This document shows positions 1-8,666 of a stretch of DNA of 64,000 nucleotides, in pieces. Position 1 is the stretch's first letter, and each line of letters opens with the position of its first letter. Both the position numbers and the translations under genes were made by a program. Below the pieces are notes generated by a model. It had not been told where the DNA came from and did not search any database. It saw only the letters and a list, made by a program, of their open reading frames with translations. Origin of the DNA: Fen-183 sp036504335 (GTDB taxonomy: Bacteria > Acidobacteriota > Thermoanaerobaculia > UBA5066). The stretch spans positions 160,692-224,691 of the forward strand of contig DASXVJ010000017.1 of the NCBI GenBank assembly GCA_036504335.1, in the 5' to 3' direction.

Positions 1-360
1 GCGATGCGACGGCATGAGCGGGAGGCGGCCGGCGAAGAGAGCCGCCGCGCCGGTCCCGACCGCGAGCAGCAGGACGGACGGCACGAGGCCCAGGTAGGGC
101 TCCATCTCGTGCTGGATGTGCACCTCGCGGAGCGCCCGGAGGAGCATCCCCGGGATCACGAAGGCCTTGACGACTCCCGCCACGATCACGAGTCCCACGA
201 GACGGGCCGTCGGCTCCGGCGAGAAGAAGAGCGGAAACACGCTGACGAAGAAGCCCTGGAGCGCCGCCGCCCGGATGCAGGCCTTCAGGTTCGAGGAGCC
301 GAGCGCGATGAAGTTCATCGTGACGGCGAGGATGAGGATGGAGGACGCGACTTCGCGCAT
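1..360 (-). CDS. hyfE: HyfE-like membrane subunit of hydrogenase-4-type complex (partial, 3' end outside window)
   Basis: The 120 visible residues are hydrophobic and open with a helix containing NFIALGSSNLKACIRAAALQG, the pattern of hydrogenase-4 component E and NuoK-like subunits. Further helices follow (VGLVIVAGVVKAFVIPGMLL and PSVLLLAVGTGAAALFAG). HyfE is a small membrane subunit of group 4 energy-converting hydrogenases and related complexes. The ATG at 360 lies 3 bases after the TAG of hyfC, so the genes are probably translationally coupled. No stop occurs before the window edge. The catalytic subunits would be expected further left and cannot be seen, so whether this is a true NiFe hydrogenase is undecided. 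Confidence 0.82.
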   Translation of the reverse strand, partial: MREVASSILILAVTMNFIALGSSNLKACIRAAALQGFFVSVFPLFFSPEPTARLVGLVIVAGVVKAFVIPGMLLRALREVHIQHEMEPYLGLVPSVLLLAVGTGAAALFAGRLPLMPSHR

Positions 361-363
361 CGT

Positions 364-1272
364 CTACCTCAGCACCAGCACGACGGCGAATCCCGCGAGG
401 AGGGTCGCCGTGACGAGAAGCTGCGGGACGCGGACGAGCCGCAGGCGCGCCATGCTCGATTCCACGAGTCCGACGACGACGCTGACGGCGACCAGGCCGC
501 CCCCGAATGCGGCGAGATCGAGGGCGGCCGACCCCGAGCGGGAGGGCACGACGAGCGTCACGAGCAGCGTCGCGAAGACGGCGAGCTTGAGCGCCGCCCC
601 GTAGACGATGAAGCCGAACGCGGGACCCGCGTGGTCGAGGACCATCACCTCGTGGATCATCGTGAGCTCGAGGTGCGTGTTCGGGTCGTCGAACGGGACG
701 CGCGCGTTCTCCGCGAGGAGGACGATGAACCAGCTCGCGAGGATCAGCACGAGGGCCGCGCTCGCCCTCCGCCAGGCCGCCGAGGCGTCGAGGTCGAGCA
801 TCCCCGTCAGGGACAGGGCGCCCGACATCCGCGTGAGCGCGAGCATGCCGAAGAGGAGGGCCGGCTCCGCGAGAGCCGCGAACGTCACGTCGCGCGCCGC
901 GCCCATCCCCTCGAACGGCGAGCCCGTGTCCATCGCCGCGGCGGCGACGAAGAACCGCGCGAGCGCGAACACGCCGACGAAGAGGATCATGTCTCCCGTG
1001 AACGGGAGAACCGCCGGCTGGCCCGCCACGGGGAGCAACAGGAACGCGACGAACGGAGCCACGACGGCGAGGACGGGCCCCGCGAGGAACACCCACGTCG
1101 TCGTCCCGCTGACGACGAACCCCTTGCGCAGGAGCTTCGCGAGATCGAAATAGACCTGGAGGAGCGGCGGCCCCCTGCGCCCCGCCACGAGCGCCTTCGT
1201 CCTGTTGATCACGCCGGGCAGGAGCGGCGCGAGGACGAGGACGGCGCCGAGGTTGAGGATCGAGCTCACCAT
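364..1272 (-). CDS. hyfC: HyfC / NuoH-like membrane subunit
   Basis: A 302-residue multi-helix membrane protein of the NuoH/HyfC/HycD family, which anchors the hydrogenase or quinone module to the ion-pumping arm. Family features are the segment VINRTKALVAGRRGPPLLQ near the N terminus, the ENARVPFDDPNTHLELTMIHE loop typical of formate-hydrogenlyase subunit 4, and repeated long hydrophobic stretches. The ATG at 1272 overlaps the TGA of the upstream HyfB-like gene (ATGGTGA), which fixes the start. Length is normal for the family. It is third in a run of four Hyf-type genes. Confidence 0.9.
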   Translation of the reverse strand: MVSSILNLGAVLVLAPLLPGVINRTKALVAGRRGPPLLQVYFDLAKLLRKGFVVSGTTTWVFLAGPVLAVVAPFVAFLLLPVAGQPAVLPFTGDMILFVGVFALARFFVAAAAMDTGSPFEGMGAARDVTFAALAEPALLFGMLALTRMSGALSLTGMLDLDASAAWRRASAALVLILASWFIVLLAENARVPFDDPNTHLELTMIHEVMVLDHAGPAFGFIVYGAALKLAVFATLLVTLVVPSRSGSAALDLAAFGGGLVAVSVVVGLVESSMARLRLVRVPQLLVTATLLAGFAVVLVLR

Positions 1273-3242
1273 GACGAACTCCAGGCGAGAAGCACCATGA
1301 GCGTGACGATGATGTAGAGCAGGTACGTCTGGATGCGGCCAGCCTGAATGACCCGCGCCAGGCCGAGGAACGAGCGGCCGCGCAGGAGGCCCGGCACGAG
1401 GAGACGGTCCAGGACCGGATCGGGCGCGTGGCTCTCGAAGCGCTCGCCGGCGGGAGGGAACAGACCGTCCACGCGGGGCCGGTGCTCGTCCGGAAGGATG
1501 GCCCAGCGGAACATCCCGACGAGCGTCGCGGCGAAGGAAGATGCGGAGGTCTGGATGCGCGCGCCACCCGCGGCGTAGCCGCAGTCCCACGTGGTCGTCC
1601 GCGTCGCGGGCCGCGTGAGGACCCGGACGGCGACGGCCCCGAGCGCGAGAACGCCGGCGAGAACGAGCGGAAACGCGCCGAGTCCGCCCGGATCCGTGTC
1701 GGCGCCCGCTCCGGTGTGGCCGAGAAGAAGAGCGTGCGCCGCATCGGCCGCGAGGCGCGCCGCGCCCGCCGGCCACAGGCCGATCACGGCGCACGCCAGG
1801 GCGAGCCCCGCCATCGAAAAACGCATGGACCCCGATGCGTCGCCGGCATTCGCGGCCGCGGCGGGATTCCGCGGCGATCCCAGGAACACGGCCGAGAACG
1901 CCTTCACGAAGCAGGCGACGGCCAGGGTTCCGATGAGCGCGAGCGCCGGCGCGCCGGCGGCCGCCCCGAGCACCCCCGCGCTGCCGCCCTCCCCCGCGAG
2001 CGCCCGGAAGCTCGCGAGCGTGATGAGCCATTCGCTCACGAAGCCGTTGAGGGGCGGCAGTCCGCAGATCGCCACGGCGCCGAGGAGGAAGGCGGCTCCC
2101 GTGAAACGCATGCGCCGGAAGAGTCCTCCGAGGGCGTCGATCTCACGCGTCCCGGTCGCGTGGATCACGGCTCCGGCCGAATAGAAGAGGAGCGACTTGA
2201 ACGCCGCGTGGTTCCAGACGTGCAGGAGGCCGCCCGCGAATCCGAGCACGGCCCAGCCGGGCCGGCCCTGCGCGACCCCGAGGACGCCGACGCCGAGGCC
2301 GATCAGGATGATCCCGATGTTCTCGATGCTGTGGTACGCGAGGAGACGCTTGAGGTCGTGCTGCGCGAGCGCGAGGACGACGCCGAGAACGCCGGACGTG
2401 ATTCCGAGAGCCACGAGCGCGAGGCCGAGCCACGTCGGGTACTCCGGCAGCATCGAGAGCACCCGCAGGAGCCCGTAGATCCCCATCTTCAGGACGACGC
2501 CCGACAGCAGCGCCGAGACGTGGCTCGGGGCCGCCGCGTGGGCGTCCGGGAGCCAGACGTGCAGCGGGATCACGCCGGCCTTGAGGCCGAAGCCCGCGAG
2601 CGCGAGGAGGAGGACGGGCCGGAGCAGCGTCGAGGAGCCCAGCGCCCCGGACGGGACGAGGAGCCACGTCCCGGTCCCCTCGTTGAGCAGCGTGAACATC
2701 GCGAAGAGGATCAACGTGCCCACGTGGGCGGACACGAGATAGATCCACCCGGCGCGGAGAGCGCACGCGTCGTTCTGGTCGGTCGTGACGAGGAAGAACG
2801 CGGCGAGGCTGACGATCTCCCAGCCCGCGAGGAAGCTCCACGCGTCGCCCGCCGCCATCACGAGCGCGAGGCTGGCCGTCGCGACGCCGTAGAACGCGCG
2901 GAGCCTGCGGCCGTTCTCCGGGTGGTGCGCCTCCGCCCAGTAGCCCTCGCCGTAGATCGACCCGAGGCCGGCGACGACGAAGACCGGAACGAGGAAGAAA
3001 GCGGAGAGACGGTCGAGGGAGAACGTCAGGGACCCGCCCGGCAAGGGCCACGCAAAGCGTGCGACCGCCGCGGCGCCGGCGAGCGCCCACGCCGCGGCGG
3101 CGACGCCCGCGGCGCAGCCGGCGACGTGCAGAACGGTCGCGATTCTCTGACCCGCCGCCCGGCCCCCGGGAAACAGCAGGCCCGGGAGGCCGCTGACGCC
3201 GACGAGCGCCGAGGCGAGCGCGAGCAGCCCGAGACTCGTCAT
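1266..3242 (-). CDS. hyfB: HyfB / NuoL-like proton-conducting subunit, copy 2
   Basis: A 658-residue antiporter-type pump subunit (NuoL/MrpA/HyfB family). It carries the conserved GLKAGVIPLHVWLPDAHAAA segment, SALLSGVVLKMGIYG with its channel lysine, and LLAYHSIENIGII. The C-terminal extension has the TWDCGYA motif and the FESHAPDPVLD region characteristic of HyfB rather than NuoL. The ATG at 3242 overlaps the upstream TGA by four bases (ATGA). It is a diverged paralogue of the gene directly upstream. Its expected role is to couple electron transfer in the complex to proton or sodium movement. Confidence 0.9.
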   Translation of the reverse strand: MTSLGLLALASALVGVSGLPGLLFPGGRAAGQRIATVLHVAGCAAGVAAAAWALAGAAAVARFAWPLPGGSLTFSLDRLSAFFLVPVFVVAGLGSIYGEGYWAEAHHPENGRRLRAFYGVATASLALVMAAGDAWSFLAGWEIVSLAAFFLVTTDQNDACALRAGWIYLVSAHVGTLILFAMFTLLNEGTGTWLLVPSGALGSSTLLRPVLLLALAGFGLKAGVIPLHVWLPDAHAAAPSHVSALLSGVVLKMGIYGLLRVLSMLPEYPTWLGLALVALGITSGVLGVVLALAQHDLKRLLAYHSIENIGIILIGLGVGVLGVAQGRPGWAVLGFAGGLLHVWNHAAFKSLLFYSAGAVIHATGTREIDALGGLFRRMRFTGAAFLLGAVAICGLPPLNGFVSEWLITLASFRALAGEGGSAGVLGAAAGAPALALIGTLAVACFVKAFSAVFLGSPRNPAAAANAGDASGSMRFSMAGLALACAVIGLWPAGAARLAADAAHALLLGHTGAGADTDPGGLGAFPLVLAGVLALGAVAVRVLTRPATRTTTWDCGYAAGGARIQTSASSFAATLVGMFRWAILPDEHRPRVDGLFPPAGERFESHAPDPVLDRLLVPGLLRGRSFLGLARVIQAGRIQTYLLYIIVTLMVLLAWSSSW

Positions 3243-5209
3243 CGGACGTACGGCCTCAGGACCGACCATGCCAGCGTCACGAGCATCGTGAGGAAGACGT
3301 AGACGAGGTAGAGCGTCAACCGGCCGCTCTGCAGCTTGCGGAGCTGCGCGAGGCGCCCGCCCCACCGCGCGGCGAAGGGCTCGTAGAGCCGGGCGCCGAA
3401 CGGGTCGGGGGCCTCCGTCCGGAAGGAAGCCGCCGCGGGAAACGCGCCCTCCGGCGACCGGACCGCGGAGGCCGGGGCGAGGAACGCGGGCAGCACCGCG
3501 GTGATCGCGGCGCCGAACGACCCCGACGTGTACTGCATGCGCGCGTTCGGCGCCGCGTAGCCACAGTCCCAGGTCGGCACGCGGCGCGCCCCGCGCGGAC
3601 TCAGCATGGCGAGCCACGCGCCGGCGAGAGCGAGCGCCGCGGCCAGCGCGACGAGGGCCCACGCGGGCCGGGCGAGCGTCGCGGCGAGAAACGCCGTGCC
3701 GACGGGGGCGCCCAGCCAGGCGCCTTCGGCGGCGCCGAGAACGGGCAGGAGGACGGACGGCCAGAGGCCGAGCCCGAGGCACGCGACGGCGAGGATCGCC
3801 ATGGGGGCGGTCATGAGCGCCGGCGCCTCGTGCGCCTCGGCGGCCTCGAGGCTCCGCGGCGCCCCGAGGAACGTGACGCCGGCGATCCGGACGAAGGACG
3901 CGAGCGCGAGGGCCCCGGCGAGCGCGAGCGCAGGCGCCCCGAACGCGAGGAGCCACCCGCCCGACGAGCTCGACCTCAGCGTGTCGAACAGCCCGAGCGC
4001 GATGAGCCACTCGCCGACGAACCCGTTGAAGAGCGGCAGCCCGGCTGCCGCGAGAGCCCCCACGAGGGCGAGGCCCGCCGTGGCCGGCATCCGCCGGGCG
4101 AGCCCGCCCAGGAGCTCCATGCTCCGCGTGCGCGTGGCGTGCAGGATCCCGCCCGCCCCGAAGAACAGGAGCGACTTGAAGCAGGCGTGGCTGAAGACGT
4201 GGAAGAGGCTGCCGCAGAAGCCGAGCGTGACCCACGCGGGCTGTTCGAGCGCGCGGCCCGAGACGGCGAGCCCGATGCCGAGCCAGACGATCCCCATGTT
4301 CTCGACGCTCGAGTAGGCGAGCGCCCGCTTGAGATCCGTCTGGCCCGCCGCCATCGCGATGCCCGTCACCGCGGAGACCGCGCCGAGCCCGGCCAGGAGC
4401 AGGCCCCACCAGAGCGGCGGCGCGTCGACGAGAGAGGAGACGCGGAGGATGCCGTAGACGCCGGCCTTGAGCATCACGCCCGACATGAGCGCGGAGACGT
4501 GGCTCGGGGCGCTCGCGTGGGCGGCCGGAAGCCAGAAGTGCAGGGGAACGATGCCGGCCTTCATGCCGAACCCGAAGACCGCGAGCAGGAACACGACGGA
4601 CATCCCGGGAAACGGCGCGACCTTCTGGATCTCGAACGAGCCGGTTCCCGCCTTCAGGAGGGCGAACGCGGCGAAGAGACAAGCCGTGCCGGCGTGCGTC
4701 GCGACGAGATACACCCAGGCGGCTCGCCGGACCTCCGCGCGCGCGTCCTCCGTCGCGACGAGGAAGAAGGCCGAGACGGCCATCACCTCCCAGGCGAGCA
4801 GGAAGAGCACCATGTTCGCCGCGGTCACGACGAGGGCGAGGCCGATCGTCATGAGGGCGTAGAAGCCCCTCAGACGCGCGGCGGACCGCGGCCGCTCCGC
4901 GCGGGGCCAGTAATCCAGCCCGTACACGGACCCGAGGCCCGAGACGAGGAAGATCACGAGGAGAAACGCCGCCGCGAGGGCGTCGAGGCGCAGCAGGATC
5001 GCGCCGCCGGGCACGTGCCACGGCGCGGCGAGGAGGCCGGGCTGCGCGGCGAGGAGCGCACCCGCGGCCGCGGCGAGCCCGAAGAGCGAGCCGCAGACGG
5101 ACAGAGCCGCGGCCGCCTGCTCCGCGCGCTTGCCCCGGCCAAACGCGGGCAGGGCGCCGCCCGCGAGATGCAGGAGAAGCGCGACGCCCAGAGCCGCGAG
5201 CGGCGTCAC
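3239..5209 (-). CDS. hyfB: HyfB / NuoL-like proton-conducting subunit, copy 1
   Basis: A 656-residue paralogue of the following gene with the same plan: GMKAGIVPLHFWLPAAHASA, SALMSGVMLKAGVYG, LAYSSVENMGIVW and a C-terminal TWDCGYAAPNARMQ region. The start is GTG at 5209, overlapping the TGA of the upstream HTH-EIIA gene as GTGA. Two adjacent full-length HyfB-type genes mean the membrane arm may hold an extra pump module, or that the two form a heteromeric pair. Both retain the lysines expected in the half-channels. I cannot tell proton from sodium specificity by eye. Confidence 0.88.
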   Translation of the reverse strand: MTPLAALGVALLLHLAGGALPAFGRGKRAEQAAAALSVCGSLFGLAAAAGALLAAQPGLLAAPWHVPGGAILLRLDALAAAFLLVIFLVSGLGSVYGLDYWPRAERPRSAARLRGFYALMTIGLALVVTAANMVLFLLAWEVMAVSAFFLVATEDARAEVRRAAWVYLVATHAGTACLFAAFALLKAGTGSFEIQKVAPFPGMSVVFLLAVFGFGMKAGIVPLHFWLPAAHASAPSHVSALMSGVMLKAGVYGILRVSSLVDAPPLWWGLLLAGLGAVSAVTGIAMAAGQTDLKRALAYSSVENMGIVWLGIGLAVSGRALEQPAWVTLGFCGSLFHVFSHACFKSLLFFGAGGILHATRTRSMELLGGLARRMPATAGLALVGALAAAGLPLFNGFVGEWLIALGLFDTLRSSSSGGWLLAFGAPALALAGALALASFVRIAGVTFLGAPRSLEAAEAHEAPALMTAPMAILAVACLGLGLWPSVLLPVLGAAEGAWLGAPVGTAFLAATLARPAWALVALAAALALAGAWLAMLSPRGARRVPTWDCGYAAPNARMQYTSGSFGAAITAVLPAFLAPASAVRSPEGAFPAAASFRTEAPDPFGARLYEPFAARWGGRLAQLRKLQSGRLTLYLVYVFLTMLVTLAWSVLRPYVR

Positions 5210-5877
5210 GCGACGGCCCCTTCGACGCGGCGGGCCACCTCGACGATGCGGCCGGCAGGCGCGCGGCTCCGGATCGCCTCGCGGAAGACGGGATCGCGCA
5301 GGAGGTAGGCGATCTTCGCGAGCATCTGGAGGTGGGCGCGGGTCGTGGGGCTGACGAGGAAGAAGAGCGCGAAGACCGGGTGGCCGTCCGGCGCCTTGAA
5401 ATCGACCGGCTGCCGGAGGAAGCAGAGCGTGAGGAACGGCTCGTCCGGGGAAAGGGCGATCGGATAGCGCACGTGCGGGATCGCGATTCCCCCGCCGACC
5501 GGCACGACCGCCGCCGCGTCGCGGGCGAGGAGGAGCTCCAGGAGCGTCTCGCGGTCCCCCTCGTCCTCCACCCTCAGGAGCGGAATGACCGTGCGGAGGA
5601 CCTCGTCGCGCGTCGTGCCCCCGACGTCGTGGAAGATCCCGCCCCGTTGAAGGCTCTCGCCCACGGACGGGATCCGCTCGTCTTCCTCTGCCTCGTGGAA
5701 CATCGCGGGCGCGACGGGGAGGCCGTGTTCAGTCGCCCACTCGAGCAGCTCGCTGCGGTTGATCCGAAACTGGTCGTTGATCCGGTGCGCGGGCAGGTCC
5801 CCGGACTCGATCCACTCGTAGACCTTCGCCTCGGGGGCTGCGAGAAGGGCCGCGGCCTCCCGGACCGTCACGCGCAT
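5206..5877 (-). CDS. Helix-turn-helix / PTS EIIA (PtsN-like) fusion regulator, second copy
   Basis: A 223-residue protein. Residues 1-52 form an excisionase/MerR-type winged helix (VREAAALLAAPEAKVYEWIE, then a RINRSELLEWA wing). Residues about 75-220 form a type-2 PTS EIIA domain. The phospho-acceptor motif GIAIPHVR places the active histidine at residue 135. EIIA-Ntr proteins relay phosphorylation state rather than transport sugar, and fusion to a DNA-binding domain suggests a transcriptional sensor. It sits 13 bases after a paralogue and overlaps the first Hyf gene by GTGA, so it is probably co-expressed with the complex and may control it. That control is inference. Confidence 0.82.
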   Translation of the reverse strand: MRVTVREAAALLAAPEAKVYEWIESGDLPAHRINDQFRINRSELLEWATEHGLPVAPAMFHEAEEDERIPSVGESLQRGGIFHDVGGTTRDEVLRTVIPLLRVEDEGDRETLLELLLARDAAAVVPVGGGIAIPHVRYPIALSPDEPFLTLCFLRQPVDFKAPDGHPVFALFFLVSPTTRAHLQMLAKIAYLLRDPVFREAIRSRAPAGRIVEVARRVEGAVA

Positions 5878-5890
5878 GTCGTGTCCCGCC

Positions 5891-6607
5891 TCACCGGCCC
5901 GCGGACGCCATCAGGCGTTCCTCCGCATCGCGAATGGCGGCAATCACCTCGTCGGCGCGGACGCTCTTCGTGATGCGGCCGATCAGGGCCGGGTTGCCGA
6001 ACAGCTTCACGGCGCGAGAAATCGTCAGGAGATAACCCTGGACCGTCCGCGCGAGAACCACGACGATGACGCGGGGCCGGTGACCGTGCGGGTCGTTGAA
6101 GCTCACGGGCTCGCGCGGGACCGCGACGAGAATCCTCTTCCGGGCGAACCCGAAGTGCGACGGCTCGTTCGGATGGGGAAAGGCCGCGTCCTTGACGAGG
6201 GCGGTCGAGCACAGGTCCTCGCGGGCGCGGAGCGATTCGACGAGCGCATGCCGGTCGACCCCGGCGTCCAGCGTCGCACGCGTCACGATCCACGACAGCA
6301 ACTCGTCCCGCGGCATCGGGGGCACGTCGAGCCAGACGTTCGCCGGCAGGAGAAGAGGGTGGAGGTCGATCTCCGACGGCGCGAGATCCTCGAGCACCGC
6401 CATCTGCCCCTCGACTTCCACCTTCCTGACCTGTTCGTCCAGCCACGAGTCCACGTCGCGCTTGCGGAACCGCCACTGGGCCCCCACCCGTACGGCGGGC
6501 AGGAGGTTCTTGTCGAGCATCCGGTAGATCGTCTTCTCCGAGACCATCAGGTATTCGGAGAGCTGCCTGATGGTCAGGATGTCGCCTGGCTGGCCCTGAG
6601 GACTCAT
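5891..6607 (-). CDS. Helix-turn-helix / PTS EIIA fusion regulator, first copy
   Basis: A 238-residue protein. Residues 9-60 are an excisionase-family HTH (LTIRQLSEYLMVSEKTIYRM, then WRFRKRDVDSWL). Residues about 80-235 are an EIIA type-2 domain. The segment aligned with the phosphorylation site reads DAAFPHPNEP, so histidine 145 is kept but the preceding GIA of the paralogue is replaced. The ATG at 6607 is the first start downstream of the divergent intergenic region. It is the leading gene of the run towards the Hyf module. The differing phospho-site context suggests the two paralogues do not do the same job. Confidence 0.8.
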   Translation of the reverse strand: MSPQGQPGDILTIRQLSEYLMVSEKTIYRMLDKNLLPAVRVGAQWRFRKRDVDSWLDEQVRKVEVEGQMAVLEDLAPSEIDLHPLLLPANVWLDVPPMPRDELLSWIVTRATLDAGVDRHALVESLRAREDLCSTALVKDAAFPHPNEPSHFGFARKRILVAVPREPVSFNDPHGHRPRVIVVVLARTVQGYLLTISRAVKLFGNPALIGRITKSVRADEVIAAIRDAEERLMASAGR

Positions 6608-6745
6608 GAGTCTCTTCTCACCATCGATGGACAACACTGGACAACAGAGTACACCCCTACCCTTGCGGGGGCAATCTTCAGTGTCCGGGCGCCCTGTCCG
6701 GCGAACTTCTCCGGGCGCCTTCCGTATATGGATCCGAGGTCTCGC
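6608..6745. promoter_or_regulatory. Divergent intergenic region with direct repeat TGGACAACA
   Basis: This 138-base gap separates the HTH-EIIA/Hyf operon (minus) from the exporter operon (plus) and must hold at least one promoter. TGGACAACA occurs twice in direct orientation exactly ten bases apart (6628-6636 and 6638-6646), about 20-40 bases upstream of the HTH-EIIA start. A second pair, GTCCGG, occurs nearer the exporter gene. I see no convincing -35/-10 pair. One-turn spacing suggests cooperative binding of a regulator, possibly the HTH-EIIA protein itself. Confidence 0.4.
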
Positions 6746-7963
6746 ATGTCCAAGAAGCTCAGATGGATCCTGACGGCCGCCGGAATCGTGGTTCTCGCCG
6801 GGGGGGGCGTCGTTTTCGCGTCCCGCGGCAAGGACAAGGGCAAGGGGCCGGACCAGCCGCCTTTCCGGCTCGGCAAGGTCCAGGCCGAGGACCTTCAGGT
6901 CAGCGTCCGGGAGGTCGGCGTCGTCGACCCCGAGACGAAAGTCGACGTCAAATCGGTCGTCTCGGGCCGTGTGGTTTCCCTCAAGGTCCGCGACGGAGCG
7001 GTCGTGCATGCCGGCGACGTCCTCGCCGAGGTCGAGCCCGACGTCACCCAGGCCCAGTCCCTCTCCGACGTCCGGGCGGGGGTGACGCAGGCGGAAGTCG
7101 CCCTCAAGGACGCCGAGCGCCAGCTCGCCTCACAGGAACGCCTGTTCAAGGAAGGGCTCATCGGGAGCGAGTCGCTCAAGGACTACGTCACGAAGCGGGA
7201 CCTGGCCTCCGAGAACGTCAAGGCCGCCCGTCAGCGCTACCAGATCGTCGAGGGGCACGGAATCCCGATCTCGGGCGACGCGGTGACGCAGCGTGCCCGC
7301 GTCACGGCCCCGATGTCGGGCGTCGTGATCACGAAAGGCGTCGAGCTCGGCGAGACCGTCACGTCCGGCGTGTCGTCGTTCAACGCCGGAACGGTCCTCT
7401 TCACGGTCGCCGATCTCAAGACCCTGCTGATCAAGGTGAACCTCAACGAGGTCGATATCGCGAAGGTTCGGGTCGGCCAGCCCGTGCGGATCACGCTCGA
7501 CGCCTACCCGCAGAAGAACTTCACGGGCAAGGTCCGGTTCGTCGCCCCGGCGGCCAAGCTCCTCGACAAGATCAAGGTCTTCCCGGTCGAGATCGCGCTC
7601 GACGAGCTGGGCGACGCGTACCGCACCGGCATGAGCGCGAACGTCGAGATCCTCGGCGAAAAGAAGGACAAGGCCGTCTCGATTCCCCTCGAGGCGCTCC
7701 AGCGCCGCGAAGGCAAGACCGTCGTCTACCGCCTGAAGGACAACCTCGCGCCGAACCTCGTCGCGGACGCGAAGCAGGCCCTGAACGGGCGCGGCAAGTA
7801 CGTGTGGCTCTCCGATCACTGGAAGGACTATTACGAGGTGGTGCCGGTGACGGCCGGCATCGCGACCCTCGAGCGCGTCGAGGTCCTCTCGGGCCTCAAG
7901 GGCACCGAGCAGGTCGCGCTGGAGGACCCGACGAAGAAGAAGGTCGAGAAGGACGACGACTGA
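6746..7963 (+). CDS. MacA/HlyD-like periplasmic adaptor of ABC exporter
   Basis: A 405-residue membrane fusion protein. An N-terminal anchor (residues about 6-25) is followed by a biotinyl-lipoyl half-motif (VSGRVVSLKVRDGAVVHAGD), a coiled-coil hairpin (QAEVALKDAERQLASQERLF), the second half-motif (APMSGVVITKGVELGETV) and beta-barrel domains. It bridges the inner-membrane ABC transporter to an outer-membrane channel. The ATG at 6746 has GAGG eight bases upstream. An ATG at 6728 would add six residues and is less likely. The ATPase gene begins 13 bases after its stop. The substrate is unknown. Confidence 0.88.
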   Translation: MSKKLRWILTAAGIVVLAGGGVVFASRGKDKGKGPDQPPFRLGKVQAEDLQVSVREVGVVDPETKVDVKSVVSGRVVSLKVRDGAVVHAGDVLAEVEPDVTQAQSLSDVRAGVTQAEVALKDAERQLASQERLFKEGLIGSESLKDYVTKRDLASENVKAARQRYQIVEGHGIPISGDAVTQRARVTAPMSGVVITKGVELGETVTSGVSSFNAGTVLFTVADLKTLLIKVNLNEVDIAKVRVGQPVRITLDAYPQKNFTGKVRFVAPAAKLLDKIKVFPVEIALDELGDAYRTGMSANVEILGEKKDKAVSIPLEALQRREGKTVVYRLKDNLAPNLVADAKQALNGRGKYVWLSDHWKDYYEVVPVTAGIATLERVEVLSGLKGTEQVALEDPTKKKVEKDDD

Positions 7964-7976
7964 GTCGGGGCCGGCC

Positions 7977-8666
7977 ATGCAGAACATCATCGAAACACGC
8001 GGCCTGGAGAAGACCTTCGGCTCGAACGGCACGGCGGTCCACGCCCTGCGCGGGATCGACCTGACCGTCGCCCGCGGCGAGTTCGTGGCCCTCGTCGGGC
8101 CGTCGGGCTCCGGCAAATCCACGCTCATGGCGATCATCGGCTGCCTCGACTCGCCGACCGGCGGCACGTACGCGCTCGACGGCGTGAGCGTCGAGAGACT
8201 CTCGGGCGCCGCGCTCGCGCGCACCCGCAACGAGAAGATCGGCTTCGTCTTCCAGAGCTACAACCTCCTGCCGAAGGCGTCGATCGTTCGCAACGTCGAG
8301 CTGCCCCTCCTCTACGCGGGCCTCGGCCGCAAGGAGAGGCGCCGCCGCGCGCTCGAGCTCCTCGAGAAGGTCGGCATCCCCGAAAAGGCGAACGTCCTTC
8401 CGGCCGTGCTTTCCGGCGGACAGCGGCAGCGCGTCGCGATCGCCCGCGCGCTCGCGAACACGCCCGCGCTCCTCCTCGCCGACGAACCGACGGGCGCCCT
8501 CGACTCGAAGACGGGCGAGGAGGTCCTCGGCCTGTTCAAGGAGCTTCACCGCCAGGGCAACACGGTCGTCCTCGTGACGCACGACCCCCACATCGCCGCG
8601 CTCGCCGAGCGCAAGGTCGAGCTGCGCGACGGCCTCGTCGTCACTCCCGAGCAGCAGGCGGCCTGA
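7977..8666 (+). CDS. MacB/LolD-like ABC transporter ATPase
   Basis: A 229-residue ATPase. The Walker A motif GPSGSGKS is at residues 41-48, the Q-loop at VFQSYNLLP, the signature LSGGQRQR from residue 145 and Walker B ALLLADEP at about 164-171. Sequence and length match the MacB/LolD/FtsE branch that powers FtsX-type permeases. Its TGA overlaps the ATG of the first permease (TGATG). With the adaptor and two permeases it forms a complete tripartite-type exporter apart from the outer-membrane factor, which is not in this window. Confidence 0.93.
   Translation: MQNIIETRGLEKTFGSNGTAVHALRGIDLTVARGEFVALVGPSGSGKSTLMAIIGCLDSPTGGTYALDGVSVERLSGAALARTRNEKIGFVFQSYNLLPKASIVRNVELPLLYAGLGRKERRRRALELLEKVGIPEKANVLPAVLSGGQRQRVAIARALANTPALLLADEPTGALDSKTGEEVLGLFKELHRQGNTVVLVTHDPHIAALAERKVELRDGLVVTPEQQAA

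Noticed and set aside
4..1317. Long plus-strand open frame rich in Arg, Glu and Asp
   Set aside because: It is antisense to hyfE/hyfC/hyfB, has the low-complexity RRE/DEE composition of antisense frames in GC-rich DNA, and the minus strand encodes recognisable membrane proteins.
6628..6646. DnaA boxes
   Set aside because: TTGTCCA resembles TTATCCA only loosely, there are just two copies, and nothing else suggests an origin.
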